From: Streptomyces sp. NBC_01716
Lineage (GTDB): Bacteria > Actinomycetota > Actinomycetes > Streptomycetales > Streptomycetaceae
Reading direction: 5' to 3'
Assembly (NCBI RefSeq): GCF_036248275.1
Contig: NZ_CP109181.1
Location: 3,224,001-3,288,000 of the forward strand
Length of the DNA stretch: 64,000 nt
Both the position numbers and the translations under genes were made by a program. Shown piece by piece: positions 7,834-15,894 of this stretch. Under the pieces are notes generated by a model. That model did not search any database, was not told where the DNA came from, and was given only the letters and a program-made list of their open reading frames with translations. How positions within the stretch are numbered: the stretch's first letter is position 1; every line of letters starts with the position of its first letter.

Positions 7834-8433
7834 TCAGCGCTTCTCGGCCGCCGCGATCCCGTCCAGCACGTACCCCAGGCCCGTCACGAACGTGCCGTCC
7901 CAGTCGTCCTCCAGCATGTACTCGTTCGCGCTGAGCGTCGGGTACGCGTCGCTCCGGTCCCGCAGCCGCTGCTGAGCCGTCTCGCGGTCCTCCGCGGACA
8001 TCTGGAAGCTGGCCCGCGCGACCGTCGCGCCCATCAGGTAGTCGTAGAGCGTCCACGTCGCGGCGTGCAGGTGCGTGCCGGTGAAGCCGGGCCGTACGAG
8101 GGTGGCCTGGAGGAACTCCATCCGGGAGAGCAGGTTCGGGCCCAGGGTCGGGCGCTGGAGCAGTGCCGCCGACCACGGGTGGCGGAGCATCGTCGTACGC
8201 CAGTCGACCAGCAGCGCGACGATGGCGGCGCGCCACTCGGTGCCACCGGTATCACCCGGGCGCGCGGGCGGCAGTTCGCCGAGGATCGCGTCGAGCGCGA
8301 GGTCCACGACGTCGTCCTTGGTGTCGACGTGCCAGTACAGCGTGGTGACGCCCGAGCCGATCCGCTCGGCCAGCCGGCGCATGGTCAGACCGTCGATGCC
8401 CTCCTCGTCCAGCAGGGCCACCGCCTCCTCCAC
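7834..8433 (-). CDS. TetR-family regulator with TetR_C-type ligand domain
   Basis: A 199-residue repressor-type protein with the TetR HTH at the N-terminus (LTMRRLAERIGSGVTTLYWH) and a helical C-terminal domain of the tetracycline-repressor kind. The GTG at 8433 (VEEAVALLDEEG) is the only usable start, yet it removes the first helix normally seen before it. In-frame sequence upstream encodes a plausible family N-terminus (QPPLTRTRIVEEAV) and stays open to about 8590 without any ATG, GTG or TTG, so the true start may be non-canonical or lost. The divergent DHA2 exporter at 8660 is the obvious regulatory target. Confidence 0.86.
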   Translation of the reverse strand: MEEAVALLDEEGIDGLTMRRLAERIGSGVTTLYWHVDTKDDVVDLALDAILGELPPARPGDTGGTEWRAAIVALLVDWRTTMLRHPWSAALLQRPTLGPNLLSRMEFLQATLVRPGFTGTHLHAATWTLYDYLMGATVARASFQMSAEDRETAQQRLRDRSDAYPTLSANEYMLEDDWDGTFVTGLGYVLDGIAAAEKR

Positions 8434-8592
8434 GATGCGCGTCCGGGTCAGTGGGGGCTGCTCGCGCGCGGCCCGCGACTCCCGCAGCCAGACACTTTTC
8501 GCGCCGCCCGCACGGCCCGTGACCTGGCGTTTCTGGCCGCTCTGCTTGCCCTTGATGGCCCGTACCTCCGCTTCACCGGTGTCGCCGTGAGC

Positions 8593-8644
8593 CTAGTATG
8601 GCGTTCGACCGGAACGACGTACCGGTACTAGAACAACGTACTAG
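8593..8644. promoter_or_regulatory. Operator-like repeats between the TetR gene and the exporter
   Basis: CTAGTAT (8593-8599) faces two direct copies of GTACTAG (8625-8631 and 8638-8644), and a perfect 10-bp palindrome GTACCGGTAC lies at 8619-8628. The cluster sits 16-67 bases upstream of the exporter start, where a TetR repressor would block transcription. Function is inferred from symmetry and position. Confidence 0.45.
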
Positions 8645-8659
8645 AGGGGTGGCGGACGC

Positions 8660-10183
8660 ATGCGTCAGCAAGATCAGAAACAGGGGCTCGTGGGAGAGAC
8701 GGCGGGAGCTACGGCGGGTGAGCCGCCGGATCAGAAGCGCTGGTTGACGCTCATGGTGATCGCCCTCGCCCAGCTCATGATCGTTCTGGACGGCACGATC
8801 GTGAACATCGCGCTGCCCTCGATGCAGGGCGACCTGGGCATCTCCGACGGTGACCGGCAGTGGGCGGTCATCGCCTACGTGCTGCCGTTCGGCGGCCTGC
8901 TCCTGCTCGGCGGCCGGATCAGCGGGCTCGTCGGCCACCGCCGTACGTTCCTGATCAGTCTGATCGGCTTCGCCGCCGCGTCCGCGCTCGGCGGCGCCGC
9001 GAACGGCACCGGCGTGCTGTTCGGCGCCCGCGCGCTGCAAGGCGTCTTCGCCGCGGCCATGGCCCCGGCGGCGCTGTCGCTGCTGACGCTGACGTTCACC
9101 GATCCGAAGGAGCGGGGGAAGGCGTTCGGGGTGTACGGCGCGATGGGCGCGGCCGGTTCGGGGGTCGGGCTGCTGGCCGGCGGGGTGCTCACGGAGTTTC
9201 TGGACTGGCGGTGGTGCCTGTGGGTCAACGTGCCCATCGCGGCGATCGCGCTGCTCGGCCTGCCGTACGTACGCCGTGACGAGGGAACCGGAAGCCGTAC
9301 GGGGTCCGGCACCGGGTTCGACATCCCCGGACTCGACATCCCCGGGGTACTGCTCAGCGTGAGCGGCCTCACCGCACTCGTCTACGGCCTGAGCCAGGCC
9401 GAATCACGCGGCTGGACCGACCCGTTGGTACTCGTCCTGCTCTTCGCGAGCGTGGTGCTCCTCGTCGCGTTCGTCGCGGTCGAGGCGCGCGTACGCCAAC
9501 CCCTGCTTCCCCTGCGGGTGTTGCGGCACCGGGAGCGCGGCGCCGCGTTCCTCGTCTCCGCGCTGATGCTCGCCGCGCTCTTCGGCTGCTTCCTGTTCCT
9601 GAGCTACTACGCCCAGACGGTCCTCGGCTACTCACCCGTCGAGGCCGGTCTCACCATCATGATCCTGGTCGTCGGATCCCTGATCGGCTCGATGCTGATC
9701 GCGGGCCGCCTGCTGTCCCGCGTGAGCATCCGGACCCTCATGATCCCCGGTCTGCTCGCCATGGCCGCCGGGCTGCTGATCCTCTCCTTCCTTGCGGCGG
9801 ACAGCGAGAACGTGCTCGCCCTGTATCTGGTGCCGGCGCAGCTCCTGATCGGCCTGGGCCTCGGAGTCGTACTCACGGCGGCGACGAGTCTGGCGACGGC
9901 GGAGGTGAGCTACGAGGACATGGGGACGGCGTCCGCCGCGTTCAACGCCGGCCAGCAGGTGGGCGGCGCGGTCGGTACGGCGCTGTTCAACACGGTCGCG
10001 ACGACCGCCACGGCGGCGTATCTGCGCACGCACGAGGCCGGTTCGGACGCCGAACTGGCGGGCACGGTCGACGGGTTCGGCGTCGGGCTGCTGGTGGCGA
10101 TGGGCATCATGCTCCTCGCCGCCGTGGTGGCGACGGTGCTGCTGCGCCCGCGCCGCACGACGGAGGTGGCGGCGGCCGGCTGA
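8660..10183 (+). CDS. DHA2-family (EmrB/QacA-type) MFS drug exporter
   Basis: A 507-residue membrane transporter expected to have 14 membrane helices, acting as a proton-driven exporter of small toxic compounds. Diagnostic segments are LAQLMIVLDGTIVNIALPSM in helix 1 (the DHA2 motif D1), LLLGGRISGLVGHRRTF (motif A, loop 2-3) and the motif C-like GAAGSGVGLLAGGVLTEFLD. The ATG at 8660 is the natural start, with a cytosolic N-tail of about 30 residues. The divergent TetR-type gene and the repeats between them point to substrate-induced expression. A 19-bp hairpin terminator follows the gene. The substrate cannot be predicted. Confidence 0.93.
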   Translation: MRQQDQKQGLVGETAGATAGEPPDQKRWLTLMVIALAQLMIVLDGTIVNIALPSMQGDLGISDGDRQWAVIAYVLPFGGLLLLGGRISGLVGHRRTFLISLIGFAAASALGGAANGTGVLFGARALQGVFAAAMAPAALSLLTLTFTDPKERGKAFGVYGAMGAAGSGVGLLAGGVLTEFLDWRWCLWVNVPIAAIALLGLPYVRRDEGTGSRTGSGTGFDIPGLDIPGVLLSVSGLTALVYGLSQAESRGWTDPLVLVLLFASVVLLVAFVAVEARVRQPLLPLRVLRHRERGAAFLVSALMLAALFGCFLFLSYYAQTVLGYSPVEAGLTIMILVVGSLIGSMLIAGRLLSRVSIRTLMIPGLLAMAAGLLILSFLAADSENVLALYLVPAQLLIGLGLGVVLTAATSLATAEVSYEDMGTASAAFNAGQQVGGAVGTALFNTVATTATAAYLRTHEAGSDAELAGTVDGFGVGLLVAMGIMLLAAVVATVLLRPRRTTEVAAAG

Positions 10184-10199
10184 CCATCCGGTCGTACGG

Positions 10200-10246
10200 C
10201 CGTACGGAGCGAGCGAGCGGGTGGCCGGCTCGCTCGCTCCGTACGG
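10200..10246 (+). terminator. Terminator of the DHA2 exporter gene
   Basis: A perfect 19-bp stem (10200-10218 with 10228-10246, containing GAGCGAGCGAGC and its complement) has a 9-base loop and starts 17 bases after the exporter stop codon. There is no T-tract, as is usual in streptomycetes. Confidence 0.68.
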
Positions 10247-10343
10247 CCCGTACGCGGGTGCTGCGGGGCCCTCAGCCCTGGATCCGGCCCTACGGCTTGA
10301 CCGCCACGAACCCCCACTGGACGCAGTCGGCGGCCCCGTCCGG

Positions 10344-10389
10344 GAAGGAGGCCGGACTCGTGCGCTCGCGCACGAGTCCGGCCTCCTTC
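10344..10389. repeat. Perfect 22-bp inverted repeat with a 2-base loop
   Basis: GAAGGAGGCCGGACTCGTGC... (10344-10365) is mirrored exactly by 10368-10389, separated only by TC. One arm is the transposase codons reading RLKEAGLVRE, so the other arm is a copied, inverted piece of the IS fragment. It marks the exact point where recognisable transposase similarity ends. Confidence 0.9.
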
Positions 10390-10802
10390 AGGCGGGCGAG
10401 TGCCAGATCGAGAAGACGGTCTGCGCGACCATCGTGGGTGAGGCGCTCCGCGGAAGTCGGCCAGCACGCTGTGGTGGAAGCCTGGATCGTCCAGTTCCAT
10501 GGCCAGGGCGTACTTGAAATCGATGCGGCAGCGGACCGCCTCGGCCGCCTGACGGTCCGACAGACCGAGCAGGAACTGCAGCACACACACGGTGGCCAAC
10601 TGGGCGGGCGAAATGCCGGGCGCCCGTCGCGCGGGTACCAGCCGGCGAAGTCCTCGTCGCACCACAGCCCGTCGAGGCGGTCTCTCACCCACATCGCCGT
10701 CGTACCGCCCGGGTTGCTCGCCCGCGCGATCTGCGCGGTCAGAGACGGGACTTGCTCACCGGAACGGGGACGAAGGGACAACAGACACCTCGACGGCTGC
10801 AT
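10344..10802 (-). pseudogene. N-terminal fragment of an IS1182-type transposase
   Basis: Leftward remains of a DUF772-containing transposase. From about 10700, MWVRDRLDGLWCDEDFAGWY is read in one frame. The next part, SPAQLATVCVLQFLLGLSDR and AAEAVRCRIDFKYALAMELD, is read in a second frame, and the last part, RLTHDGRADRLLDLALARLK, returns to the first, so at least two frameshifts have occurred. Similarity ends at the 22-bp hairpin and the catalytic domain is missing. About 16 further codons in frame (ending CVQWGFVAVKP) do not look like transposase and may be the tail of another lost gene. Confidence 0.68.
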
Positions 10803-10882
10803 CGGTCAACGGAACGACCCGAGCTTGCCCCTGATCACGCTGTCACGCCGGGAAACTCCAAGATCCCCGACAGAGTCAGCCC

Positions 10883-11377
10883 TTAGGCGTCAAGCATGTC
10901 CGTGAAGTAGGTGTCGTGTCGCACCTGGAAGGCCTTGGCTTCTTCGCGGCCGCGTTCCGCGTACTCTGCGGCCTTCTCGAAGTACTCCTCGCGCGGCGCA
11001 CCCGGCGAGAAGATCATCATCATGGACAGCGGCTCATCGGAGTCGTTCTGGAAGGCATGCAGGCCACCGGCGGGCACGTAGAGGAAGTCTCCCTCCCCGC
11101 CCATGATCCAGCGTTCGCCGTTGTAGAACTGGACCTCGCCGGAGAGCACGTAGAACGACTCCGAGATCGCCCGGTGGAAGTGCTCTTTGGCGCCAATGGT
11201 CTTCGGTCCCATGTCGACCTTGTACAGGCCGTACTCGCCCCCGGTCGTCTCCTCGGTGGCCACGTAGCTGATGTTGGTGGCGCCGATGAAGCCGGTGTCG
11301 GGCTCCTCGGCGGAGGGTTGGTACTTCGCGCTGATCTCGCCCTTGTCTTTGAGGTAGCGAGGGTCGGGGTACGACAC
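10883..11377 (-). CDS. Single-domain cupin protein
   Basis: A 164-residue cytosolic cupin. Motif 1 is GAKEHFHRAISESFYVLSGE, supplying two His and one Glu metal ligands. Motif 2 is GGEGDFLYVPAGGLHAFQND, with the final His. Cupins of this size are metal-dependent isomerases, dioxygenases or binding proteins; nothing here separates these roles. It lies downstream of the MFS transporter and the unknown 244-residue protein on the same strand (gap 162 bp to the MFS gene), so the three may form one LysR-controlled cassette for uptake, export or breakdown of a small molecule. Confidence 0.88.
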   Translation of the reverse strand: MSYPDPRYLKDKGEISAKYQPSAEEPDTGFIGATNISYVATEETTGGEYGLYKVDMGPKTIGAKEHFHRAISESFYVLSGEVQFYNGERWIMGGEGDFLYVPAGGLHAFQNDSDEPLSMMMIFSPGAPREEYFEKAAEYAERGREEAKAFQVRHDTYFTDMLDA

Positions 11378-11539
11378 GATGGTTCCTTTCGTGAGGGTGG
11401 CTTGACGCCGCGACGGGATTCTTCAGACAAAGCGGCTGAGTAAGAGCGGTGACACGCCTATCTGCGGCGTTGTCGCACGTGGGGGGGGCTGGGCCGAATG
11501 GGCGTGGTGACTCGCCCGGTCCGTGGTGCGGCCGGTCAC

Positions 11540-12766
11540 TCAGCTGAGGATGAGCATGGTTGCCAGGGCCGGGCCGAGGGCTCCGCCCATGAGGTAGGCG
11601 AGTTGGAACAGGCCGATGGCGGTGGGACGCTGGCGTTCGGGGACGGCGGAGGCGGCGGCCATGGACTGGGTGGCGTTGGCGCCGGTCGCGGTGAAGACGG
11701 CCAGGCCGATCGCGAGGAATAGGACGATCGCGCTGTGGGCGAAGACGGCCGCCGCGGCGGCGAGCGCTCCGACCGTGAGCAGGAGTGCTCGTACCGTGCT
11801 CTGGCCCAGGCGCGCGGAGACGGCGGCGAAGGCGAGGGTGAGCACGGACCCGGCGATCATGGCGGTCATCTGGCCGACCGCGACCGATCCGGTCGACCAG
11901 TCGGCCCGGTCGGTGATCAGCTGGGGGATCCCGAACAGCAACGTGAAGTAGAGAACGGACAGGGCGACGGCGATCAGCACCGAGCCGCGGAAGAGCCGGG
12001 ACCGCAGTGCGGCCTGGGGGACGTAGCCGTGCGGGCGGCGCCGTATGTGCAGGGCCAGGAGGGCGGCGGTGACGGCCGCCACGGCCAGGGCGGGCAGCGG
12101 GTTCGACGGCAGCAGGACGATGCCGCTGGACAGGATCGCGAGCAACACGGCGCCGCGGGCATCGAAGTGGCCCTCGGTCGTGGGGGGCGCCTTGGTGGTG
12201 TGTCGGCTGACGGCGGGGACGGCCAGGAGGGTGATGATCAGGATGGACAGGGCCGCCCGCCAGGAGACCGCGTCGGTGAGGCGTTCGCCGAGCAGCGGGC
12301 CGACGCCTCCGAGGATCCCGGAGCCGGCGCTTATGACGCCCATGCGGCGGGCGGTGCCGGCGAGATTCATGGCAATGGCCATCATGCCCGCGCCGCCCGC
12401 GGCCTGTCCGGCCCGGCCGACGAGGGTGAGCGGCAGCCACGGCGAGACGGCCACGAGCGCGGTGCCGGCGACGACGAAGGCCGCGCTGGTCCACAGCGCC
12501 GCGCGTGTGCCACGCCGGCGCACCAAAGTCGCGATCAGCGGGGTCGCGACGGCCAGCGTCAGCGCGAATACGGTGACCAGCCACGACGCGGTGGCCTTGG
12601 TGATGCCGAGGGAGCGGCTCATGTCGCCGAGGATCAGGACGGCGGCGTTGTTGGCGGCGGCGACCGGAGTGGCGAGCAACGCCAGCCAGAGGACGGGGAC
12701 GCGGCGGGTGGGTTCGTTCACGGAGGCGGGGGTGCGCGCGGTGGCCGGTCCGGTCGTGATGGACAT
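11540..12766 (-). CDS. DHA1-type MFS transporter
   Basis: A 408-residue protein expected to have 12 membrane helices. Visible are VLWLALLATPVAAANNAAVL in helix 1, PLIATLVRRRGTRAALW (motif A-like), ISAGSGILGGVGPLLGERLT (motif C-like, helix 5) and a final GLFQLAYLMGGALGPALATM. The family exports drugs or metabolites by proton antiport. It shares strand with the 244-residue protein upstream (162 bp apart) and the cupin downstream, and the LysR regulator is divergent beyond them. The substrate is unknown; an associated biosynthetic or degradation enzyme is not apparent. Confidence 0.9.
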   Translation of the reverse strand: MSITTGPATARTPASVNEPTRRVPVLWLALLATPVAAANNAAVLILGDMSRSLGITKATASWLVTVFALTLAVATPLIATLVRRRGTRAALWTSAAFVVAGTALVAVSPWLPLTLVGRAGQAAGGAGMMAIAMNLAGTARRMGVISAGSGILGGVGPLLGERLTDAVSWRAALSILIITLLAVPAVSRHTTKAPPTTEGHFDARGAVLLAILSSGIVLLPSNPLPALAVAAVTAALLALHIRRRPHGYVPQAALRSRLFRGSVLIAVALSVLYFTLLFGIPQLITDRADWSTGSVAVGQMTAMIAGSVLTLAFAAVSARLGQSTVRALLLTVGALAAAAAVFAHSAIVLFLAIGLAVFTATGANATQSMAAASAVPERQRPTAIGLFQLAYLMGGALGPALATMLILS

Positions 12767-12928
12767 GACTCTTCCTGTGCCGGTGGACAGTGGGATGGAA
12801 GGGAGGAGGGATGGGGCGGGACTACCCGGTCTGTCCGGTGGTGACGGCCTGGAGTTCCAGAGGGAGCGTGAGGCGAACGGCCGGCAGGGCGCGTAGGGCC
12901 GTGGCCGGCCTGTTCACCTCGTAGGCGG

Positions 12929-13663
12929 TCAGCTCGCGGTCACGTCGTCCAGCATCCGAGGCGCGTCGCCGTCGAAGTCGATCCACGGGTTGGTGCCCAG
13001 CGCGTCTGCGCCCTCGGCGCTCGGGGCCTCGTAGCGCATGACGAACTTCTCGGGGCCGTGGGCGTACGCCACGATCAGGCCGTGCTCGGCGTCCAGGAAC
13101 GCGCCGTGGGGACGCTTGCCGGGGTAGCTGATGCGCCAGGCCAAGTCGCCGGTCTCCACGGCGGGCACGGAGAGCTTGACGACAACGCCGTCGGGGAGCC
13201 GGTAGAACCACGTCATCGGACCGCCGGACACCACGGTCATGACCTCGTCGATGCCGACGCCGCCGTCGGTGGTGTTGACGTGGAGGCGGCCGAAGCGCGC
13301 CTGCACAAAGTGCTTGGCGTCGTCGTCCATGGCCTGCATGTCGTAGACCTTCGGGTACGGAGCGACCCCGTGCTCGGACGTGTTCAGATGACCGCCGTCA
13401 GGGGCCTCGGGCGTGCGGCCGGCGAGCTGGATGTGCGCCAGCAGGTCGCTGCGGTGCTGGCTGAACATCGAGATCAGCTCGGCCTGCTCGTCCTCCGAAA
13501 GCGCCCGGGTCTTGGACACCTCCAGGATCGGGAGAGCCCGATCGGGAACGGGAGTCTGGCCGGCGTGGACGCCCACGGTGCGCAGCACCTCGTTGACGGC
13601 CTCGATGCCGATCGTGGACGGCCGTCCGTCGATGTAGGAGAGCGTGAGATCTGCCTTGGTCAT
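12929..13663 (-). CDS. Conserved-looking protein of unknown function
   Basis: A 244-residue soluble protein without signal peptide or membrane segment. I do not recognise the family. The first half is helical and acidic (IGIEAVNEVLRTVGVH, then LSEDEQAELISMFSQHR). The second half looks like a beta-rich domain (ARFGRLHVNTTDGGVGIDEV, then GGPMTWFYRLPDGVVVKLSV and DLAWRISYPGKRPHGAF). Codon usage is typical and the ATG at 13663 is clear. It is the first gene of the leftward cassette divergent from the LysR gene at 13852, which makes it the most likely direct target of that regulator. Confidence 0.75.
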   Translation of the reverse strand: MTKADLTLSYIDGRPSTIGIEAVNEVLRTVGVHAGQTPVPDRALPILEVSKTRALSEDEQAELISMFSQHRSDLLAHIQLAGRTPEAPDGGHLNTSEHGVAPYPKVYDMQAMDDDAKHFVQARFGRLHVNTTDGGVGIDEVMTVVSGGPMTWFYRLPDGVVVKLSVPAVETGDLAWRISYPGKRPHGAFLDAEHGLIVAYAHGPEKFVMRYEAPSAEGADALGTNPWIDFDGDAPRMLDDVTAS

Positions 13664-13851
13664 ATCCAGTCCTGAGGTGAGTAGCGGTTGAACGGCCGCG
13701 GGAACCGCCGCCCTGCCCTCTTACGGTCAGGAGCGACTGGAACCCGCCGTCATCGACGCCTCTCCTGAGAGGTCAGCGCCACGACACTTCGACCATCCGC
13801 CATCAGACTCGTTTATGGAAATACTTCCTGTGCATCTCTAATATTCGCACC

Positions 13852-14829
13852 ATGGATGAACTGCAGCGGATCGACCTCAACCAGCTCCTGACGCTGCACG
13901 CCCTGCTGACCGAGAAACACGTCACCCGCGCGGCAGTGCGGCTGCACAAGAGCCAGCCGGCCGTCAGCCACACCCTGGGGCAGCTGCGGACACACTTCGG
14001 CGACCCCCTGCTCGTGCGGCACGGCAGCCGCATGACCCTCACGGCACGCGCCCAGGCGCTGGCACAGCCACTCGAAGACGCCCTGACCAGCTTGAACGAC
14101 CTACTCAGCGCCCCCGACTTCGAACCGGCGCGCACCCGCAGGCGCTTCAGGATCTCGATGTCGGACTACGCGGCACACATCCTGCTGCCCCCGCTGGTGC
14201 GCCATGTCCGCCACCAGGCACCCGGCCTCGACCTTGCGATCAGCCAGGCCAGCCGGGAAGCGATGCTCGCACAACTCCAGGACGGCGAACTCGATCTCGC
14301 GCTGGGAATCTTTCCCCACCTGCCCGACGACATCGAGATCCAGGACCTCTTCCAGGAGGAATTCGTATGCCTGGCGGACAAGGCGGTCCTCCCCGCAAAA
14401 GGAGGGCTGCCGTTCGAGGAGTGGCTGGAGCGTCCGCACATCTCGCTAACCCTGCGACCCGATGCGAACGATGAGATCGAGAAAGCGCTGGCGGCACGCG
14501 GACTACGGCGGCACCTGGCCGTGACACTGCCCCACTGGAGCGCGGCAGCCGACCTGCTTCCAGGCACCGACCTCCTGCTGACCATTGCCAGCCGGGCGGT
14601 GGGGCCAATGCGCCTGTACAAGACACTGCGGAAGTTCACTCCGCCCCTGGAACTTCCCCGGCCCGCCTACCAGCAGGCATGGCACATCCGGCGGGCAGGC
14701 GATCCGGCGCACCGCTGGCTGCGCCGGGCCGTGATGACGTGCAGCCAACCCAGCGGCCCGAACGCCGCCACCACGGAAGATGTGCCGGCCGCCGGGGTGG
14801 TGGTGTCCGGGTTCTCCTCTGCGAGGTGA
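13852..14829 (+). CDS. LysR-family transcriptional regulator
   Basis: A 325-residue regulator with an N-terminal winged HTH (DLNQLLTLHALLTEKHVTRA, then SQPAVSHTLGQLRTHFGDPL) and a two-lobed substrate-binding domain from about residue 95. The opening DLNQLL and the RFRISMSDYAAHILLPPLV segment resemble the NodD/SyrM/PcpR-like branch that senses aromatic or related effectors, but this is a weak inference. It is divergent from the leftward cassette starting at 13663; the 188-bp gap should hold its binding sites. The last 25 residues run past the usual family end. Confidence 0.92.
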   Translation: MDELQRIDLNQLLTLHALLTEKHVTRAAVRLHKSQPAVSHTLGQLRTHFGDPLLVRHGSRMTLTARAQALAQPLEDALTSLNDLLSAPDFEPARTRRRFRISMSDYAAHILLPPLVRHVRHQAPGLDLAISQASREAMLAQLQDGELDLALGIFPHLPDDIEIQDLFQEEFVCLADKAVLPAKGGLPFEEWLERPHISLTLRPDANDEIEKALAARGLRRHLAVTLPHWSAAADLLPGTDLLLTIASRAVGPMRLYKTLRKFTPPLELPRPAYQQAWHIRRAGDPAHRWLRRAVMTCSQPSGPNAATTEDVPAAGVVVSGFSSAR

Positions 14830-14870
14830 CCCCGGCCCGTGCTCGCGGAGTTCGCCGATCAGCGGCACCC

Positions 14871-15173
14871 CTATGACGCGACAAGGAGCGCCTCCGCGCC
14901 GACTGGCCGGAATCCGGCGGCCTGGAAGGCGCGTACGCTGCGCGCGTTGCCCGCAGCCTGCTGTGACCAGACCGGCTCCCCGGCGGGCACGAGATGCCGC
15001 GCAGCCGTCGCCAGTGCCCGGTCCAGGCCCCGGTGGCGTACCTCCTCGTCCACCTCGATCGCCGTCTCCCAGCGGCCCGCCACGCCCCGGCCGAGAATGA
15101 CCACCCCGCTGCCGGCCGCCCAGACGCGCACGTCCGCTCCACCATCCGTCACGCCTGCGCGCGTCTTCGTCAT
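14871..15173 (-). pseudogene. N-terminally truncated GNAT acetyltransferase joined to intron sequence
   Basis: The recognisable part, from about residue 14 of the frame starting at ATG 15173, is the C-terminal half of a GNAT enzyme: DVRVWAAGSGVVILGRGVAG, then VRHRGLDRALATAARHLVPA (the acetyl-CoA loop, normally RGxGxA) and NARSVRAFQAAGFRPVGAEA. Full-length relatives carry roughly 100 or more residues before this. Upstream the sequence becomes group II intron material. The gene was therefore cut on its 5' side and is unlikely to be active. The frame continues open to 15284, but those residues are not GNAT-like. Confidence 0.6.
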
Positions 15174-15894
15174 GTCTACGGCCCGGACCGCACCATGGAA
15201 GGACACACCGATGACCCCGCCCATTAGGGAACTGCGCTCCCGGGCCCGGCTCGTGTTCGAGCCGCACAGGCTCACCCGGCCCACGTCAGCACCCTTTCGG
15301 GTCAGGGCAGTTCACCCGTATCCGGACGGTTATGCGGGGCGACCGGCGGAGAGTCCGATCGTCTGCCCCGGGTTCCCGATTCCTTTCGGCTTCCGGCATT
15401 GGCTTCTTGGGCCGTCCTGTTCCCGCTGGGGAGTTGAGCCTTCCTTACGGTCGGCTGACCGAGCCAAAGCGGTCCGGACCCCAACGGGGTTTCCACGTTC
15501 CACACGAATGAGATACGACCGGGGTGGGTGCTCACTTTACCCCGAGGCGGCGGTGTCCACCTGACCGGAGTGACCTCTACCGGCCAGCGCCTGCCGCTTC
15601 TCAACGGCTAGCCATACACCCCACTAACGCATTCCATCGGCGGGGCTTGGGATCACGAGGCATCATCGGGAGTTCATGTACTTCACCCGTCCTGTCTTCC
15701 CCTTTCCGGTAACTCCCAGATGGAACGGGAGTCCTTGGGCTTTCCCCTGAGCTTCGCACCACGCCGTTACCGGCATCGCACGTCAAGGGCGGGGACGGGT
15801 CATACGGACACAGACCCGTGACTGCACCTACCGCTTCATCAACTGCCTCTCCAATCGGTCAGTCCACTCAAATTCGTGCAACTTCGTGTCGCAC
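15150..15894 (-). mobile_element. 5' portion of a group II intron lacking its reverse transcriptase
   Basis: On the minus strand, sequence beginning exactly at 15894 reads GTGCGACACGAAGTTGCACG, the GUGYG-type 5' end of bacterial group II introns. It continues through about 600 bases of structured, non-coding sequence including the GTGGAACGTGGAAACCCC-type segment (around 15495) seen in domain I of these introns. It interrupts the IS30 transposase gene on the same strand directly after the codons for HWEGD. Near 15150-15170, where the intron-encoded protein would be expected to begin, the sequence becomes a GNAT gene fragment. No reverse transcriptase, domain V or 3' end is present, so it cannot move or splice as it stands. 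Identification is from remembered sequence character, not from a structure model. Confidence 0.65.

Noticed and set aside
14871..15284. Complete GNAT gene of 137 residues
   Set aside because: Only the C-terminal half resembles GNAT enzymes; the first 50 codons are intron-derived, so it was called a truncated gene.
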